NCBI GenBank assembly: GCA_013141065.1 | Contig: JABFRR010000019.1 | Location: 1 to 40,469 of the forward strand | DNA from: Bacteriovoracaceae bacterium | GTDB taxonomy: Bacteria > Bdellovibrionota > Bacteriovoracia > Bacteriovoracales > Bacteriovoracaceae | Length of the DNA stretch: 40,469 nt | Reading direction: 5' to 3' | Shown here: piece after piece, positions 25,722 to 33,614 of the stretch | Layout: each line of letters starts with the position of its first letter | How positions within the stretch are numbered: position 1 is the first letter of the stretch | The notes under the pieces: generated by a model | What the model was told of the DNA's origin: nothing | The model's input: only the letters and a program-made list of their open reading frames with translations | Databases searched by the model: none | Made by a program: the position numbers and the translations under genes

Positions 25722-26584
25722 GCGAGTGCCTCCTGCTTTAATTCACTATTAATTTTTCTTTGATAGAAAAGCATCGCCAGCATCCAAAGATTGGCAAAAA
25801 TAATTGCATAAATAAAGAGCACACCGGGTTGACTGAATAAAAAAGCTGCAATAAGAAAAAACATATGCCAAGAAGGCCCTATCAAACCCCAGAGCTGAAT
25901 CGATCGATAATTTTTTTCAACATATCTGCGCGTATCAAATTTAAAAGGCTGGGCTTCTTTACTGGCCTGAAGTGATGTAAATCCTAAATAGGCTTTCAGC
26001 ATAAAAAGTCTGCGCTTAGATCCATTAGGATCAGCTTTTGTGATGGCCAGCTTTTGTCTTATTTCAGCAATTTCTTTTTGTACAAAGCCAGGGTCTCCAC
26101 GATCATATGACATATACTCCATCAAGTAATGATCATACAGAATTGAATGAAGTGCCTTACTTAAACCAGCTGCAATGACGAGGTACCAAGTTGGAATATC
26201 TCCGGTCATTGGATAAACTTTAGAAACTCCGAAACCAAGAGCGAAGTAGCAGGCAATATTCGCGGTATAATCAACCAATCCGTCAATAAATCGACCGAAT
26301 TCGGAACCATTTTTTTTCATTCTTGCCTGCATTCCGTCACAGCAATCTAATACGGCAAACATAAAAAAGAAAAAAGCCCCCAGGGCCATTTGTCCTACAT
26401 AGAAATTAAAAGCAGCTGCCAAGCCTGAGACAAGTGAAAAGAATGAATAATGATTTGGAGTAAGTGGTAAGCTATAAAAAATTTTAATAATGATAAAAGC
26501 AATCGGTCTAAAAAAATAGATGTCTAGAAACTCTTCTGCATGAATATTTTTGAGCGAGCTTCTATACTCTGTTAACCAATTCAC
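25718..26584 (-). CDS. CDP-alcohol phosphotransferase, candidate phosphonolipid synthase
   Basis: A 288-residue integral membrane enzyme with the complete CDP-alcohol phosphotransferase signature: D80, D83, G84, A87, R88, G97, D101 and D105 in LDCCDGMQARMKKNGSEFGR followed by FIDGLVD. Such enzymes move a phospho-alcohol between CMP and an acceptor with two metal ions. In this operon the natural reading is transfer of a CMP-activated aminoethylphosphonate to diacylglycerol or ceramide. The start is GTG sharing one base with the upstream stop (TAGTG at 26582-26586). It overlaps the exporter gene by 4 bp. A role in ordinary phospholipid synthesis cannot be ruled out from the sequence, but operon position argues against it. 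Confidence 0.9.
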   Translation of the reverse strand: MNWLTEYRSSLKNIHAEEFLDIYFFRPIAFIIIKIFYSLPLTPNHYSFFSLVSGLAAAFNFYVGQMALGAFFFFMFAVLDCCDGMQARMKKNGSEFGRFIDGLVDYTANIACYFALGFGVSKVYPMTGDIPTWYLVIAAGLSKALHSILYDHYLMEYMSYDRGDPGFVQKEIAEIRQKLAITKADPNGSKRRLFMLKAYLGFTSLQASKEAQPFKFDTRRYVEKNYRSIQLWGLIGPSWHMFFLIAAFLFSQPGVLFIYAIIFANLWMLAMLFYQRKINSELKQEALA

Positions 26585-27333
26585 TATTTTTCTCCAAAGA
26601 TTTTTTGAGCTCGTTCGTAATCATCACGATTATCAATCTCTACCCATTTATTACTTATTGATTGATGAATCGACATGTCATGAGTGAATAAAAACTCATT
26701 CATAACATGTTCCCAATTTTTGGAAATATTTTCTGGGACTGATAAGAATTTTTTGCATTCACTAAATATGTCATCACGATAAACTTTATTAAACTTTAGT
26801 ATTCCGGTAGCCTCTCCAGCAAAAGAATACTTTTGACGTTCTTCTTGGCTAACTGCTCTTTTGTCGATGGTCATCCTCACAAAGCCATGCTTATCAATCA
26901 TAGCTTTTGAGCATTCAATATCATCAATAGAGCTTTCACCAACAAGGATTTGATTAGCCGTTTTATCTTGTACAAAAGCATTGAGAATTTCTGTTTCATA
27001 AATAAGATCTGCATCAAACAAAAGAAAATCACTTTGAACTTTTTCAAGTCCAAAATACAGTGAATAAGTATTTCCTTTAACTTTATAATCATCATTTATA
27101 GCAAAGCTAAGATTGAAGTCTTTATTAAACTTTCCGAGATAATCTTCGAGAACTTCTCGTTTATAACCAGTCACCACGACAACGTTCTTAATTCCAACAG
27201 CTGCCAAAGATTGAAAGTGCCAATCCATTAATGATTTTTCGTTAACTTTGAGAAGACTTTTAGGATCCGTTGTTACATCAGCAATTCTAGATCCGTACCC
27301 AGCCGCTAATATAAGTGCAGTTAAACTAGACAT
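26584..27333 (-). CDS. Nucleotidyltransferase, probable CTP:phosphonate or phosphocholine-type cytidylyltransferase
   Basis: A nucleotidyltransferase of about 249 residues. The nucleotide-binding loop SLTALILAAGYGSRIADVTT followed by DPKSLLKV is canonical (AAGxGxR through PKxLL). A metal-binding aspartate lies in DFLLFDADLIYE. The overall pattern resembles LicC and the PntC enzymes that make CMP-2-aminoethylphosphonate. I place the start at ATG 27333 (MSSLTAL) because an earlier start at 27357 adds a poorly conserved tail and overlaps the oxygenase gene by 37 bp; from 27333 the overlap is 13 bp. The next gene begins at its stop (TAGTG). It is the second such domain in the operon, the other being fused to PepM, and it has the better-kept active-site loop. 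Confidence 0.88.
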   Translation of the reverse strand: MSSLTALILAAGYGSRIADVTTDPKSLLKVNEKSLMDWHFQSLAAVGIKNVVVVTGYKREVLEDYLGKFNKDFNLSFAINDDYKVKGNTYSLYFGLEKVQSDFLLFDADLIYETEILNAFVQDKTANQILVGESSIDDIECSKAMIDKHGFVRMTIDKRAVSQEERQKYSFAGEATGILKFNKVYRDDIFSECKKFLSVPENISKNWEHVMNEFLFTHDMSIHQSISNKWVEIDNRDDYERAQKIFGEK

Positions 27334-28268
27334 AATTTTGATCTCTTTTTTGCCCACAAACGATCCATTGTTCGTTTTAGTGGTTTATTGTGGTCTTTTT
27401 TATATTCAAAAATTGTGACAGCATTCATTGCATCCGAAAAACAAGTGCGTCCGTGAAGAACTTGTGAATCGTAAGTCAAAAGAATTTCGCCTGCCGAAAA
27501 TGTGTGCCGGTATTGATTGTCTGAATGCTCCAAAATAGAATCTAATGTATCGATTGCATAGACTTGCTCGTCTGTAAGTGGATTATTTGTTTTGTTATGA
27601 GCTGATTCCATATAAGGGCGAAGATGCCTAAACATCGGCTCACCTTTTTTATTATAAGTTAGAATAGGTGCTTCATAGTTTGCATCTGCAACACCACGTT
27701 GCTCCCAAAGAAAGTTTTTCTCCAAAATACTTAGCACATCTGGATGCTTTTCTTTCAAAACTTTATAAACATTCAAGGCATTCACCAAAATATTTTCCCC
27801 ACCTGCAATGGCGGGACTGATACAAGAGAGAACTAGGTATTCCCAATGAAAAGGAACATTCACGTTATCTGTATGAATGGTTCCACCTTCTCTCGTTTGG
27901 TGGTAACGTGCCCCTTTAGTCATTGAGTTGGTGCGGTCGCGATCAAAAACACAAATAACCTTATCCCCTGCTTCGTTTTGAACAAGTGGTTCACCTAAAG
28001 CATTTCCTAAAAGCCAACTAATAGTGCGTTGTTCTTGAATCGTGTACTTGTTATGAAGATCAACAAAAGGTCTCACGATAACAATTCGTTTTCCATTTTC
28101 TAATTCATTTCTAATTTCTTCGACTTCTCTTAAAAAAGTATGACAGTCATCGCTTTCTAAAGTTTTAGCATCTTCAATTTTATCGTACTGATGAAGTGCT
28201 TTGATAAAGTCATAAATTTCATTTTGAGCATCGCTTGAAAAAGCGTAAGTAAAATTGTCATTTAACAT
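27321..28268 (-). CDS. Fe(II)/2-oxoglutarate-dependent oxygenase (TauD/TfdA type), first gene of the phosphonate operon
   Basis: A protein of about 315 residues with the TauD/TfdA fold. The iron ligands are visible: H132 and D134 in GGTIHTDNVNVPFHWEY, and H272 in YDSQVLHGRTCFSD (numbered from the chosen start). The start at ATG 28268 (MLNDNFTYAF) is chosen over 28337 because the extra 23 residues lack family character and GGCGAG precedes 28268. It heads the run of overlapping genes that make, activate and transfer aminoethylphosphonate. Related oxygenases such as PhnY hydroxylate carbon 1 of AEP, and 1-hydroxy-AEP is a known lipid head group in Bacteriovorax stolpii. Hydroxylation of AEP, of its CMP form or of the finished lipid is therefore the leading hypothesis; other substrates are possible. 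Confidence 0.88.
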   Translation of the reverse strand: MLNDNFTYAFSSDAQNEIYDFIKALHQYDKIEDAKTLESDDCHTFLREVEEIRNELENGKRIVIVRPFVDLHNKYTIQEQRTISWLLGNALGEPLVQNEAGDKVICVFDRDRTNSMTKGARYHQTREGGTIHTDNVNVPFHWEYLVLSCISPAIAGGENILVNALNVYKVLKEKHPDVLSILEKNFLWEQRGVADANYEAPILTYNKKGEPMFRHLRPYMESAHNKTNNPLTDEQVYAIDTLDSILEHSDNQYRHTFSAGEILLTYDSQVLHGRTCFSDAMNAVTIFEYKKDHNKPLKRTMDRLWAKKRSKLCLV

Positions 28269-28295
28269 AGTGTCATCTCGCCAAAAAAACATTGA

Positions 28296-28324
28296 ATAAT
28301 GTGGGCAACTAATAACATTTACAA
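28296..28324 (-). promoter_or_regulatory. Candidate promoter of the phosphonate operon
   Basis: Read on the minus strand, TTGTAA (28324-28319) and CATTAT (28301-28296) are 17 bp apart and lie 27 bp before the ATG at 28268. Each hexamer matches 4 of 6 consensus positions. The position, in the 123-bp gap after the ABC-F gene, suits an operon promoter, but the match is weak. Confidence 0.3.
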
Positions 28325-28369
28325 GGAGAGAATACAACTCAATAGGTCTTAAGCTAGACTAAAATCAAG

Positions 28370-28405
28370 AAGCCCAAGAATGCATCGCGCATTACTCTAG
28401 GGCTT
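28370..28405 (-). terminator. Imperfect terminator hairpin at the end of the ABC-F gene
   Basis: AAGCCC (28370-28375) and GGGCTT (28400-28405) form the outer stem, and AATGC (28379-28383) with GCATT (28389-28393) an inner stem. On the minus strand it is followed by CTTGATTTT. The stem includes the ABC-F stop codon (28392-28394). It would separate the ABC-F gene from the phosphonate operon that follows in the same direction. Confidence 0.45.
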
Positions 28406-30227
28406 TTAGTTCTTTGTCATATTTAACTTCAATAAAATTAAGATTTTCGCTTTGATTTGTAAGTTTTTCAAAAGAGCTTTCAATGATTGAATTAAGTTTT
28501 CCAACTGCATGAGTAAAATCAGTTAATTTTTGCATTTCTTGATTCGTAGCTGCTTTTTCTAACTCTGCTTGGATTCTGAGTAATAAGCTTTCATTAGTCG
28601 TGATTTCTAATTCTAGCCGCTCAATTTCTTCTTTTATTGGCTTAGTGAGCTTCGCTCTCTCGACACTTATTTCCGCTTTTCTTTGTTTAATTTCAGCGAG
28701 AGTCAGTTTTTTCTTTCCATTATTTTTAGGCTTAACTTCTTCACTCTCCCAACCAATTTTTTCAAGGAAATCATCATATGTTCCATTAAAAAATTCAGCA
28801 CTGCCATTGTGGAAAATAACCAATTTCGTCGCTAGATTTCGCAGCATAATTTCACTGTGTGTAACAACAATGACAGCGCCTGGAAAATTGCCAATTTCTT
28901 CCGTGAGAGATTCAATAGATTCCATATCTAAATGGTTTGTTGGCTCATCTAATAAAAGTAAATTAGCTGGCTTTGCTAAGATTTTACCAAGTAAAACTCG
29001 CGCACGCTCTCCACCAGATAATACTTTTATTTTTTTCTTTGCGAGGTCCCCTTCAAACATCATTGTCCCGCAGATATTGCGAACACCCGATATTGTCAGG
29101 TCAGCATTTTCAGCCTGTATTTCTTCGGCAATTGTATTTTCCATATTCAGGCGATTGATATTTGTTTGCCCAAAATGTCCAACTTGTGCAGAAGGATGGA
29201 AATTGATCTTGCCAGTATTGGCAGGAAGAATTCCTCCAATAACATTTAAAAGCGTGGATTTACCTTTGCCATTTTTTCCAATAATTCCGATACGGTCTTC
29301 ACGATTAATAGGAAAACTGACTCCATGAAAAAGGATGTCTTCTTTTTTATCCGGATAAGAAAAACTTAGATTTTTCACTTCTGCGATTTGCTTACCTGGG
29401 CATTCGACAAATCGAAATTTAAAACCCAAATTGTCTACATCAGCGAGCTTGTCCATAGTGCTCATTTTTTCAAGTGCTTTCATTCTCGATTGCGCTTGTG
29501 CTGCTTTTGAAGCCTTGGCCTTAAAACGCTCGACAAAAGCTTCCATTTCTTTACGTTTTTTATCGAGATTGCCACGGGTTTTTTCGTACATTTCTTCATC
29601 TTGAATAATTTGTTCGTAAAACTTTGCCGTATCACCTTTAATTTTTTTGAGTTGTCTTCTGTGAAGCCCCATCGTGTGAGTGACAACATCATCCATGAAT
29701 TCTCTATCATGGGTAATAATCATAATTTCGCCTGGGAAATTTTTTAAAAATCCTTTCAGCCATCTGACACTGACAATATCTAAATAGTTGGTAGGCTCAT
29801 CCAATAAAAGTAAATTGGGTTCTTGTAAAAGAACTTTGGTGAGATTTATTCTGATTTGGTAACCACCTGAAAAACTTTTAGGATCTTTCAAAAGGTCTTC
29901 GTCCGTAAACCCTAAACCAAAAAGGATTTTTTCGGCTTCATGGTCTCTAAAATCTTCTGGGTTTAAAACCTGAACACATTCTTCCAAAACTGTCGGTTTT
30001 GTGAAGTGGATATGCTGCTCAAGAGCACCGAGTCTATAACCTTTGGGAATGGCTATTTCACCGCCATCAGGAGTTAACTCTTTGAGAATTAGTTTAAAAA
30101 GCGTGGATTTACCAGAACCATTGCGCCCGACAAGGCCAATTCTTTCACGGCTTCCTAATTGAAAACTAACATTATCAAAAAGATCCTGTGCACCGAAATG
30201 TTTGGATAAATTTTTCGCTTGTATCAT
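28392..30227 (-). CDS. ABC-F family ATPase (YheS/Uup/EttA type)
   Basis: A 611-residue cytosolic protein with two ABC ATPase domains and no membrane segment. The first domain has Walker A GRNGSGKST, FSGGYQIRI and LLLLDEPTNYLD. The second has GKNGKGKST, LSGGERARV and LLLLDEPTNHLD. Between them is the charged linker (KKRKEMEAFVERFKAKASKA), which in this family reaches the ribosomal P/E region. A C-terminal coiled coil (about 520-611) follows. ABC-F proteins act on ribosomes in translation, some giving antibiotic protection. The subtype is not certain; the length and C-terminal coiled coil suggest YheS or Uup. It is divergent from typA, another ribosome-associated factor. Confidence 0.93.
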   Translation of the reverse strand: MIQAKNLSKHFGAQDLFDNVSFQLGSRERIGLVGRNGSGKSTLFKLILKELTPDGGEIAIPKGYRLGALEQHIHFTKPTVLEECVQVLNPEDFRDHEAEKILFGLGFTDEDLLKDPKSFSGGYQIRINLTKVLLQEPNLLLLDEPTNYLDIVSVRWLKGFLKNFPGEIMIITHDREFMDDVVTHTMGLHRRQLKKIKGDTAKFYEQIIQDEEMYEKTRGNLDKKRKEMEAFVERFKAKASKAAQAQSRMKALEKMSTMDKLADVDNLGFKFRFVECPGKQIAEVKNLSFSYPDKKEDILFHGVSFPINREDRIGIIGKNGKGKSTLLNVIGGILPANTGKINFHPSAQVGHFGQTNINRLNMENTIAEEIQAENADLTISGVRNICGTMMFEGDLAKKKIKVLSGGERARVLLGKILAKPANLLLLDEPTNHLDMESIESLTEEIGNFPGAVIVVTHSEIMLRNLATKLVIFHNGSAEFFNGTYDDFLEKIGWESEEVKPKNNGKKKLTLAEIKQRKAEISVERAKLTKPIKEEIERLELEITTNESLLLRIQAELEKAATNQEMQKLTDFTHAVGKLNSIIESSFEKLTNQSENLNFIEVKYDKELKALE

Positions 30228-30317
30228 TGTTATCTCGCTAAAAAGGCCATCTTATGCTAAAGTCTGCCGAAATTCATTATAAATTTTGAACTTGATCTCA
30301 ACAAAGGAATCGTCTGC

Positions 30318-32150
30318 ATGTCTAAGAACTACTCTAAGCTAAAAAACATTGCTGTCGTCGCTCACGTCGACCACGGAAAAACAACTCTTGTTGACTGTCT
30401 ATTAAGACAATCAGGAACATTTGAAGCTCGCGCTGAGATGACAGATAGAGTAATGGACTCTGGTGAAATTGAAAAAGAACGCGGAATCACAATCACAGCT
30501 AAAAACTGTGCTTTCGTATGGAAAGATACAAAAATTAATCTTCTCGATACCCCAGGCCACGCCGACTTTGGTGGAGAAGTTGAACGTTCATTAATGATGG
30601 TCGATGGTATTTTACTTTTAGTAGATGCATCAGAAGGACCACTTCCTCAAACAAGATTTGTTCTTACAAAAGCTATGGAACAAAGATTAAAAATCGCTGT
30701 CGTTATCAATAAAATTGATAGACCAGATGAGCGTATTGAAGAAGTTAAACACGAAATTGAAGAGCTTTTTTTAGAACTTGCTTCAATGTTAAATATTGAA
30801 GACTTCGATTTAGATATTCCAATTATCTATTCAAGTGCTCGCGCTGGTTGGGCTACTCATGATCCAAAAGTTGTAAGAACGGACATTAATCCAATCTTGG
30901 ATTTAATGGTTTCTGACTTTTTTCCAAGCCCACGTATTTCTGAAGGACCTGATCTACAACTTCTCGTAACAAATCTTTCGTACTCTCCATACCTAGGACC
31001 TCTGGCCATTGGTCGAATTCAAAGAGGATCTATTAAAAAAGGTGCCAACTATACTCTTTGTGATGTGGATAAGAAAAATAAAGCTTCTAAAATTACAGCT
31101 ATTCAAGAATTTTCGGCTTTGGCAATTACTGAAGTTGAAACAGCTGATGCTGGGGAAATTGTCATTGTTGCTGGTATCGATAATGCGAAAATTGGAGATA
31201 CAATTGTTTCAACAACAAAAATTGAACCTCTTCCGCGAATTACAGTTGAACCACCGACTGTAGGGGTTCAAGTTTCAGTTTCTACTAGCCCAATGTCTGG
31301 ACAAGAAGGTGAGTACTTAACTTCTAGAAAACTTGAAGAATTTTTACAAGACTCTATTAAAACAAACGTTGCTCTTCAGTATGAAGGGACAGACGATCCA
31401 AAAGTTTTCATCCTTAAAGGACGTGGAGAACTTCAACTTGCAATCGTTTTCGAGCAATTACGTCGTAAAGGATTCGAGCTCATGGTTGGACGTCCACAAG
31501 TTCTTTTCCAAGTTGATGAAAATGGTGAAAAACTAGAACCTTTTGAAAAAGTTGTTCTCGATATTCCAAATGAATCTACAGGAGCAATTACAGAAAGACT
31601 TTCTACGAGAAAAGGAATCATGGAAAACATGATGCCTCTTGGAGAATCAAGAACTCGTATGGTTTTTATTATTCCTTCTCGAGGACTAATTGGATATCGC
31701 GGAATTTTCTTAACAGATACTCGAGGTGCGGGACTTATGTCATCTGAGTTTATGGGTTACCGTCCATACACTGGAGATATGTTAGGTCGTCAAAATGGTG
31801 CACTCGTATCAGATAGAGCCGGAAAAATGACTCCATATGCACTTTTTAATTTACTTTCATCTGGTAAACAATTTGTTAAGCCAGGAGAAATGACATACGA
31901 AGGAATGGTTATTGGTGAAGCGACTCGCCCTAACGATTTGGTTTTAAACTGCGTACGAGAAAAACACCTAACCTCTGTGAGAACTGCTGGTAAAGATGAG
32001 CAGCCAATTCTTCCACCTATCGTTAACCGCACTTTAGAATGGGCCCTGGATTGGATTGATAATGATGAGTGGGTTGAAATCACTCCACAATCAATTAGAA
32101 TTAGAAAAAAAGAACTCAGCGGTAACAAACGCTCAGTCAAAAGATCTTAA
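30318..32150 (+). CDS. typA: Ribosome-associated GTPase TypA/BipA
   Basis: A 610-residue translational GTPase related to EF-G. G1 is AVVAHVDHGKTTLVDCLLRQ, G2 ERGITITAKNC, G3 DTPGHADFGGEVERS and G4 NKIDRPDER. The C-terminal region has the TypA-specific segments SRGLIGYRGIFLTDTRGAGL and NDLVLNCVREKHLTSVRTAG. TypA binds 70S ribosomes and helps ribosome assembly and growth under stress or cold. AAAGGA about 9 bp upstream supports the ATG. A chalcone-isomerase-like gene follows by 37 bp with a terminator after it, so the two are probably one transcript. Confidence 0.97.
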   Translation: MSKNYSKLKNIAVVAHVDHGKTTLVDCLLRQSGTFEARAEMTDRVMDSGEIEKERGITITAKNCAFVWKDTKINLLDTPGHADFGGEVERSLMMVDGILLLVDASEGPLPQTRFVLTKAMEQRLKIAVVINKIDRPDERIEEVKHEIEELFLELASMLNIEDFDLDIPIIYSSARAGWATHDPKVVRTDINPILDLMVSDFFPSPRISEGPDLQLLVTNLSYSPYLGPLAIGRIQRGSIKKGANYTLCDVDKKNKASKITAIQEFSALAITEVETADAGEIVIVAGIDNAKIGDTIVSTTKIEPLPRITVEPPTVGVQVSVSTSPMSGQEGEYLTSRKLEEFLQDSIKTNVALQYEGTDDPKVFILKGRGELQLAIVFEQLRRKGFELMVGRPQVLFQVDENGEKLEPFEKVVLDIPNESTGAITERLSTRKGIMENMMPLGESRTRMVFIIPSRGLIGYRGIFLTDTRGAGLMSSEFMGYRPYTGDMLGRQNGALVSDRAGKMTPYALFNLLSSGKQFVKPGEMTYEGMVIGEATRPNDLVLNCVREKHLTSVRTAGKDEQPILPPIVNRTLEWALDWIDNDEWVEITPQSIRIRKKELSGNKRSVKRS

Positions 32151-32187
32151 CCAAGCTTGTAATAACCAAAGTTGAAAAAGGATTATT

Positions 32188-32733
32188 ATGAAAAAATTAC
32201 TACTAAGCTTTGTTGCTATTTTTGCATGTAATTCTTTTGCACTTACTGTGAATGAAATTTCATTTGAAGATAAAGTGACAGTCGCTGGAAAAGAACTTGT
32301 GCTTAATGGTGTGGGAATTCGTAAAGCAACTTTTTTGAAAATTAAAGTCTACTACGGTGGCCTTTACTTAACTTCAAAAGTTAAAGATACGAGTTTTCTT
32401 CAAAATGCAGAACCAAAGCAAATAACTATGCATTTTGTTCGTGATGTAGACGCAAAAGATTTAAAGAAAACTTACAAAGAAGCCTTTGAGGGAGCAAACC
32501 CTGCTAGCTTTAAGTCTATGCTCCCTACCTTTGAAGCATTTAATGCAAACTTTGTTGATGTTAAAAAGGGCGATCGTATGATTTTTACTTTTTTACCAGA
32601 TGGAGTTGTCTTAACAGCAGCTGGAAAAATTCATCCAAAAACTGGAGATGCAAACTTTTCTCGTGCTCTACTTAACATGTGGTTCGTTAATCCACTTGAT
32701 CAAGGTCTTACAAACGGTCTTTTAGGTCTTTAA
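32188..32733 (+). CDS. Chalcone-isomerase-like periplasmic protein
   Basis: The 181-residue product has a signal peptide (MKKLLLSFVAIFACNSFA) and a body of the chalcone-isomerase-like (CHI-like) family. VNEISFEDKVTVAGKELVLN leads into GVGIRKATFLKIKVYYGGLY, and FFARDVD-type and HPKTGDANFSRALLNMWF segments follow. Bacterial members lack a known flavonoid substrate; ligand or fatty-acid binding has been proposed for the fold. It follows typA closely and ends at a strong terminator. Confidence 0.87.
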   Translation: MKKLLLSFVAIFACNSFALTVNEISFEDKVTVAGKELVLNGVGIRKATFLKIKVYYGGLYLTSKVKDTSFLQNAEPKQITMHFVRDVDAKDLKKTYKEAFEGANPASFKSMLPTFEAFNANFVDVKKGDRMIFTFLPDGVVLTAAGKIHPKTGDANFSRALLNMWFVNPLDQGLTNGLLGL

Positions 32734-32744
32734 TAAATTCAATG

Positions 32745-32782
32745 AATTGGGTGCCATTTTTCTCTTGGCACCCAATTTTTTT
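32745..32782 (+). terminator. Rho-independent terminator after the typA operon
   Basis: A perfect 12-bp stem, AATTGGGTGCCA (32745-32756) with TGGCACCCAATT (32766-32777), has a 9-base loop and is followed by a T run. It lies 12 bp after the stop of the CHI-like gene. Confidence 0.95.
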
Positions 32783-32822
32783 ATCTCTATTCTTGAAAAA
32801 ACTACCTATAAACAACTATTTT

Positions 32823-32851
32823 TTGACTTTGTAAAAACAATTAGATATAAA
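32823..32851 (+). promoter_or_regulatory. Sigma-70-type promoter of the response-regulator gene
   Basis: TTGACT (32823-32828) and TATAAA (32846-32851) are separated by 17 bp, five of six matches to consensus in each box. Transcription would start near 32858 and give a leader of about 80 bases before the ATG at 32937. Confidence 0.7.
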
Positions 32852-32936
32852 TGGTTTCTTAAGATCTATGCAATTTAATAAGTTCGGAGTTCGTAAATTC
32901 TTTTGTGATTTATACTGGTAAGGAGCCAAAATAAAA

Positions 32937-33614
32937 ATGGAGAGAAAAATGCACGTAACGATTGTAGATGATGTGAAAGATAACTTACGTAGCTATAACG
33001 AGTTACTCTCACCAACTTTCAATCTTGAACTTATTCAAAATCCAATCGATCTTTTAGCATTCTTAGGTAAAACAGCAACAGATTTAATTATTCTCGATCT
33101 ACATATGCCGACAATGAACGGATTTGAACTCTACGAAAAATTTAAAATTGATCATCCGGAACTTCCAGTTATTTTTTTAAGCGGAGATCCTTCAGAAGAA
33201 TCCCTCATTAAAGGGCTCAATCTAGGTGCTGATGATTTTATCGTTAAGCCAGTTTCTTTAAGAGAACTCATTGCAAGAATAAAAAATAAAATAAGTGTTA
33301 AGCATATCAATTCATCAGACGCTGAAATCATTACGTTTGATGGTTTTAAGCTACATTGTGAAATGCAAATGGCAGAAATTGGCGATGAAAAAATTCAACT
33401 TACTCCAATAGAGTTTAAGTTAATCCATTTACTAGCAAAAAACCCGAATAAAGTTTTTAGTCGAGACTATATTACGAATTTACTTTGGCCGAATATTCAT
33501 ATTCAAAACCAAAATATCGATACTCATCTCTCTAACTTGAGAAAAAAACTTTCACCGTTTTCTAAATACATCAAAACAATTAAATCTCGTGGCTATATAC
33601 TAAGAATTGGATGA
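32937..33614 (+). CDS. OmpR/PhoB-family response regulator, no adjacent kinase
   Basis: A 225-residue two-domain regulator. The receiver (1-120) has the acidic pair D11-D12, the phospho-acceptor D54 in LIILDLHMPTMNG and the conserved lysine in GADDFIVKPVSLREL. The C-terminal winged-helix domain has LTPIEFKLIHLLAKNPNKVF, then VDTHLSNLRKKL-type and IKSRGYILRIG segments. The start ATG 32937 has AGGAG at 32921-32925 (11 bp spacing); ATG 32949 is an alternative. A good promoter lies upstream. No sensor kinase gene is nearby, so its partner is elsewhere. Its end overlaps the convergent murG-like gene by 15 bp. Confidence 0.94.
   Translation: MERKMHVTIVDDVKDNLRSYNELLSPTFNLELIQNPIDLLAFLGKTATDLIILDLHMPTMNGFELYEKFKIDHPELPVIFLSGDPSEESLIKGLNLGADDFIVKPVSLRELIARIKNKISVKHINSSDAEIITFDGFKLHCEMQMAEIGDEKIQLTPIEFKLIHLLAKNPNKVFSRDYITNLLWPNIHIQNQNIDTHLSNLRKKLSPFSKYIKTIKSRGYILRIG

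Noticed and set aside
28600..29328. Open frame of 242 codons antisense to the ABC-F gene
   Set aside because: It is a shadow of the conserved ABC-F coding sequence and shows no family motif or start signal.
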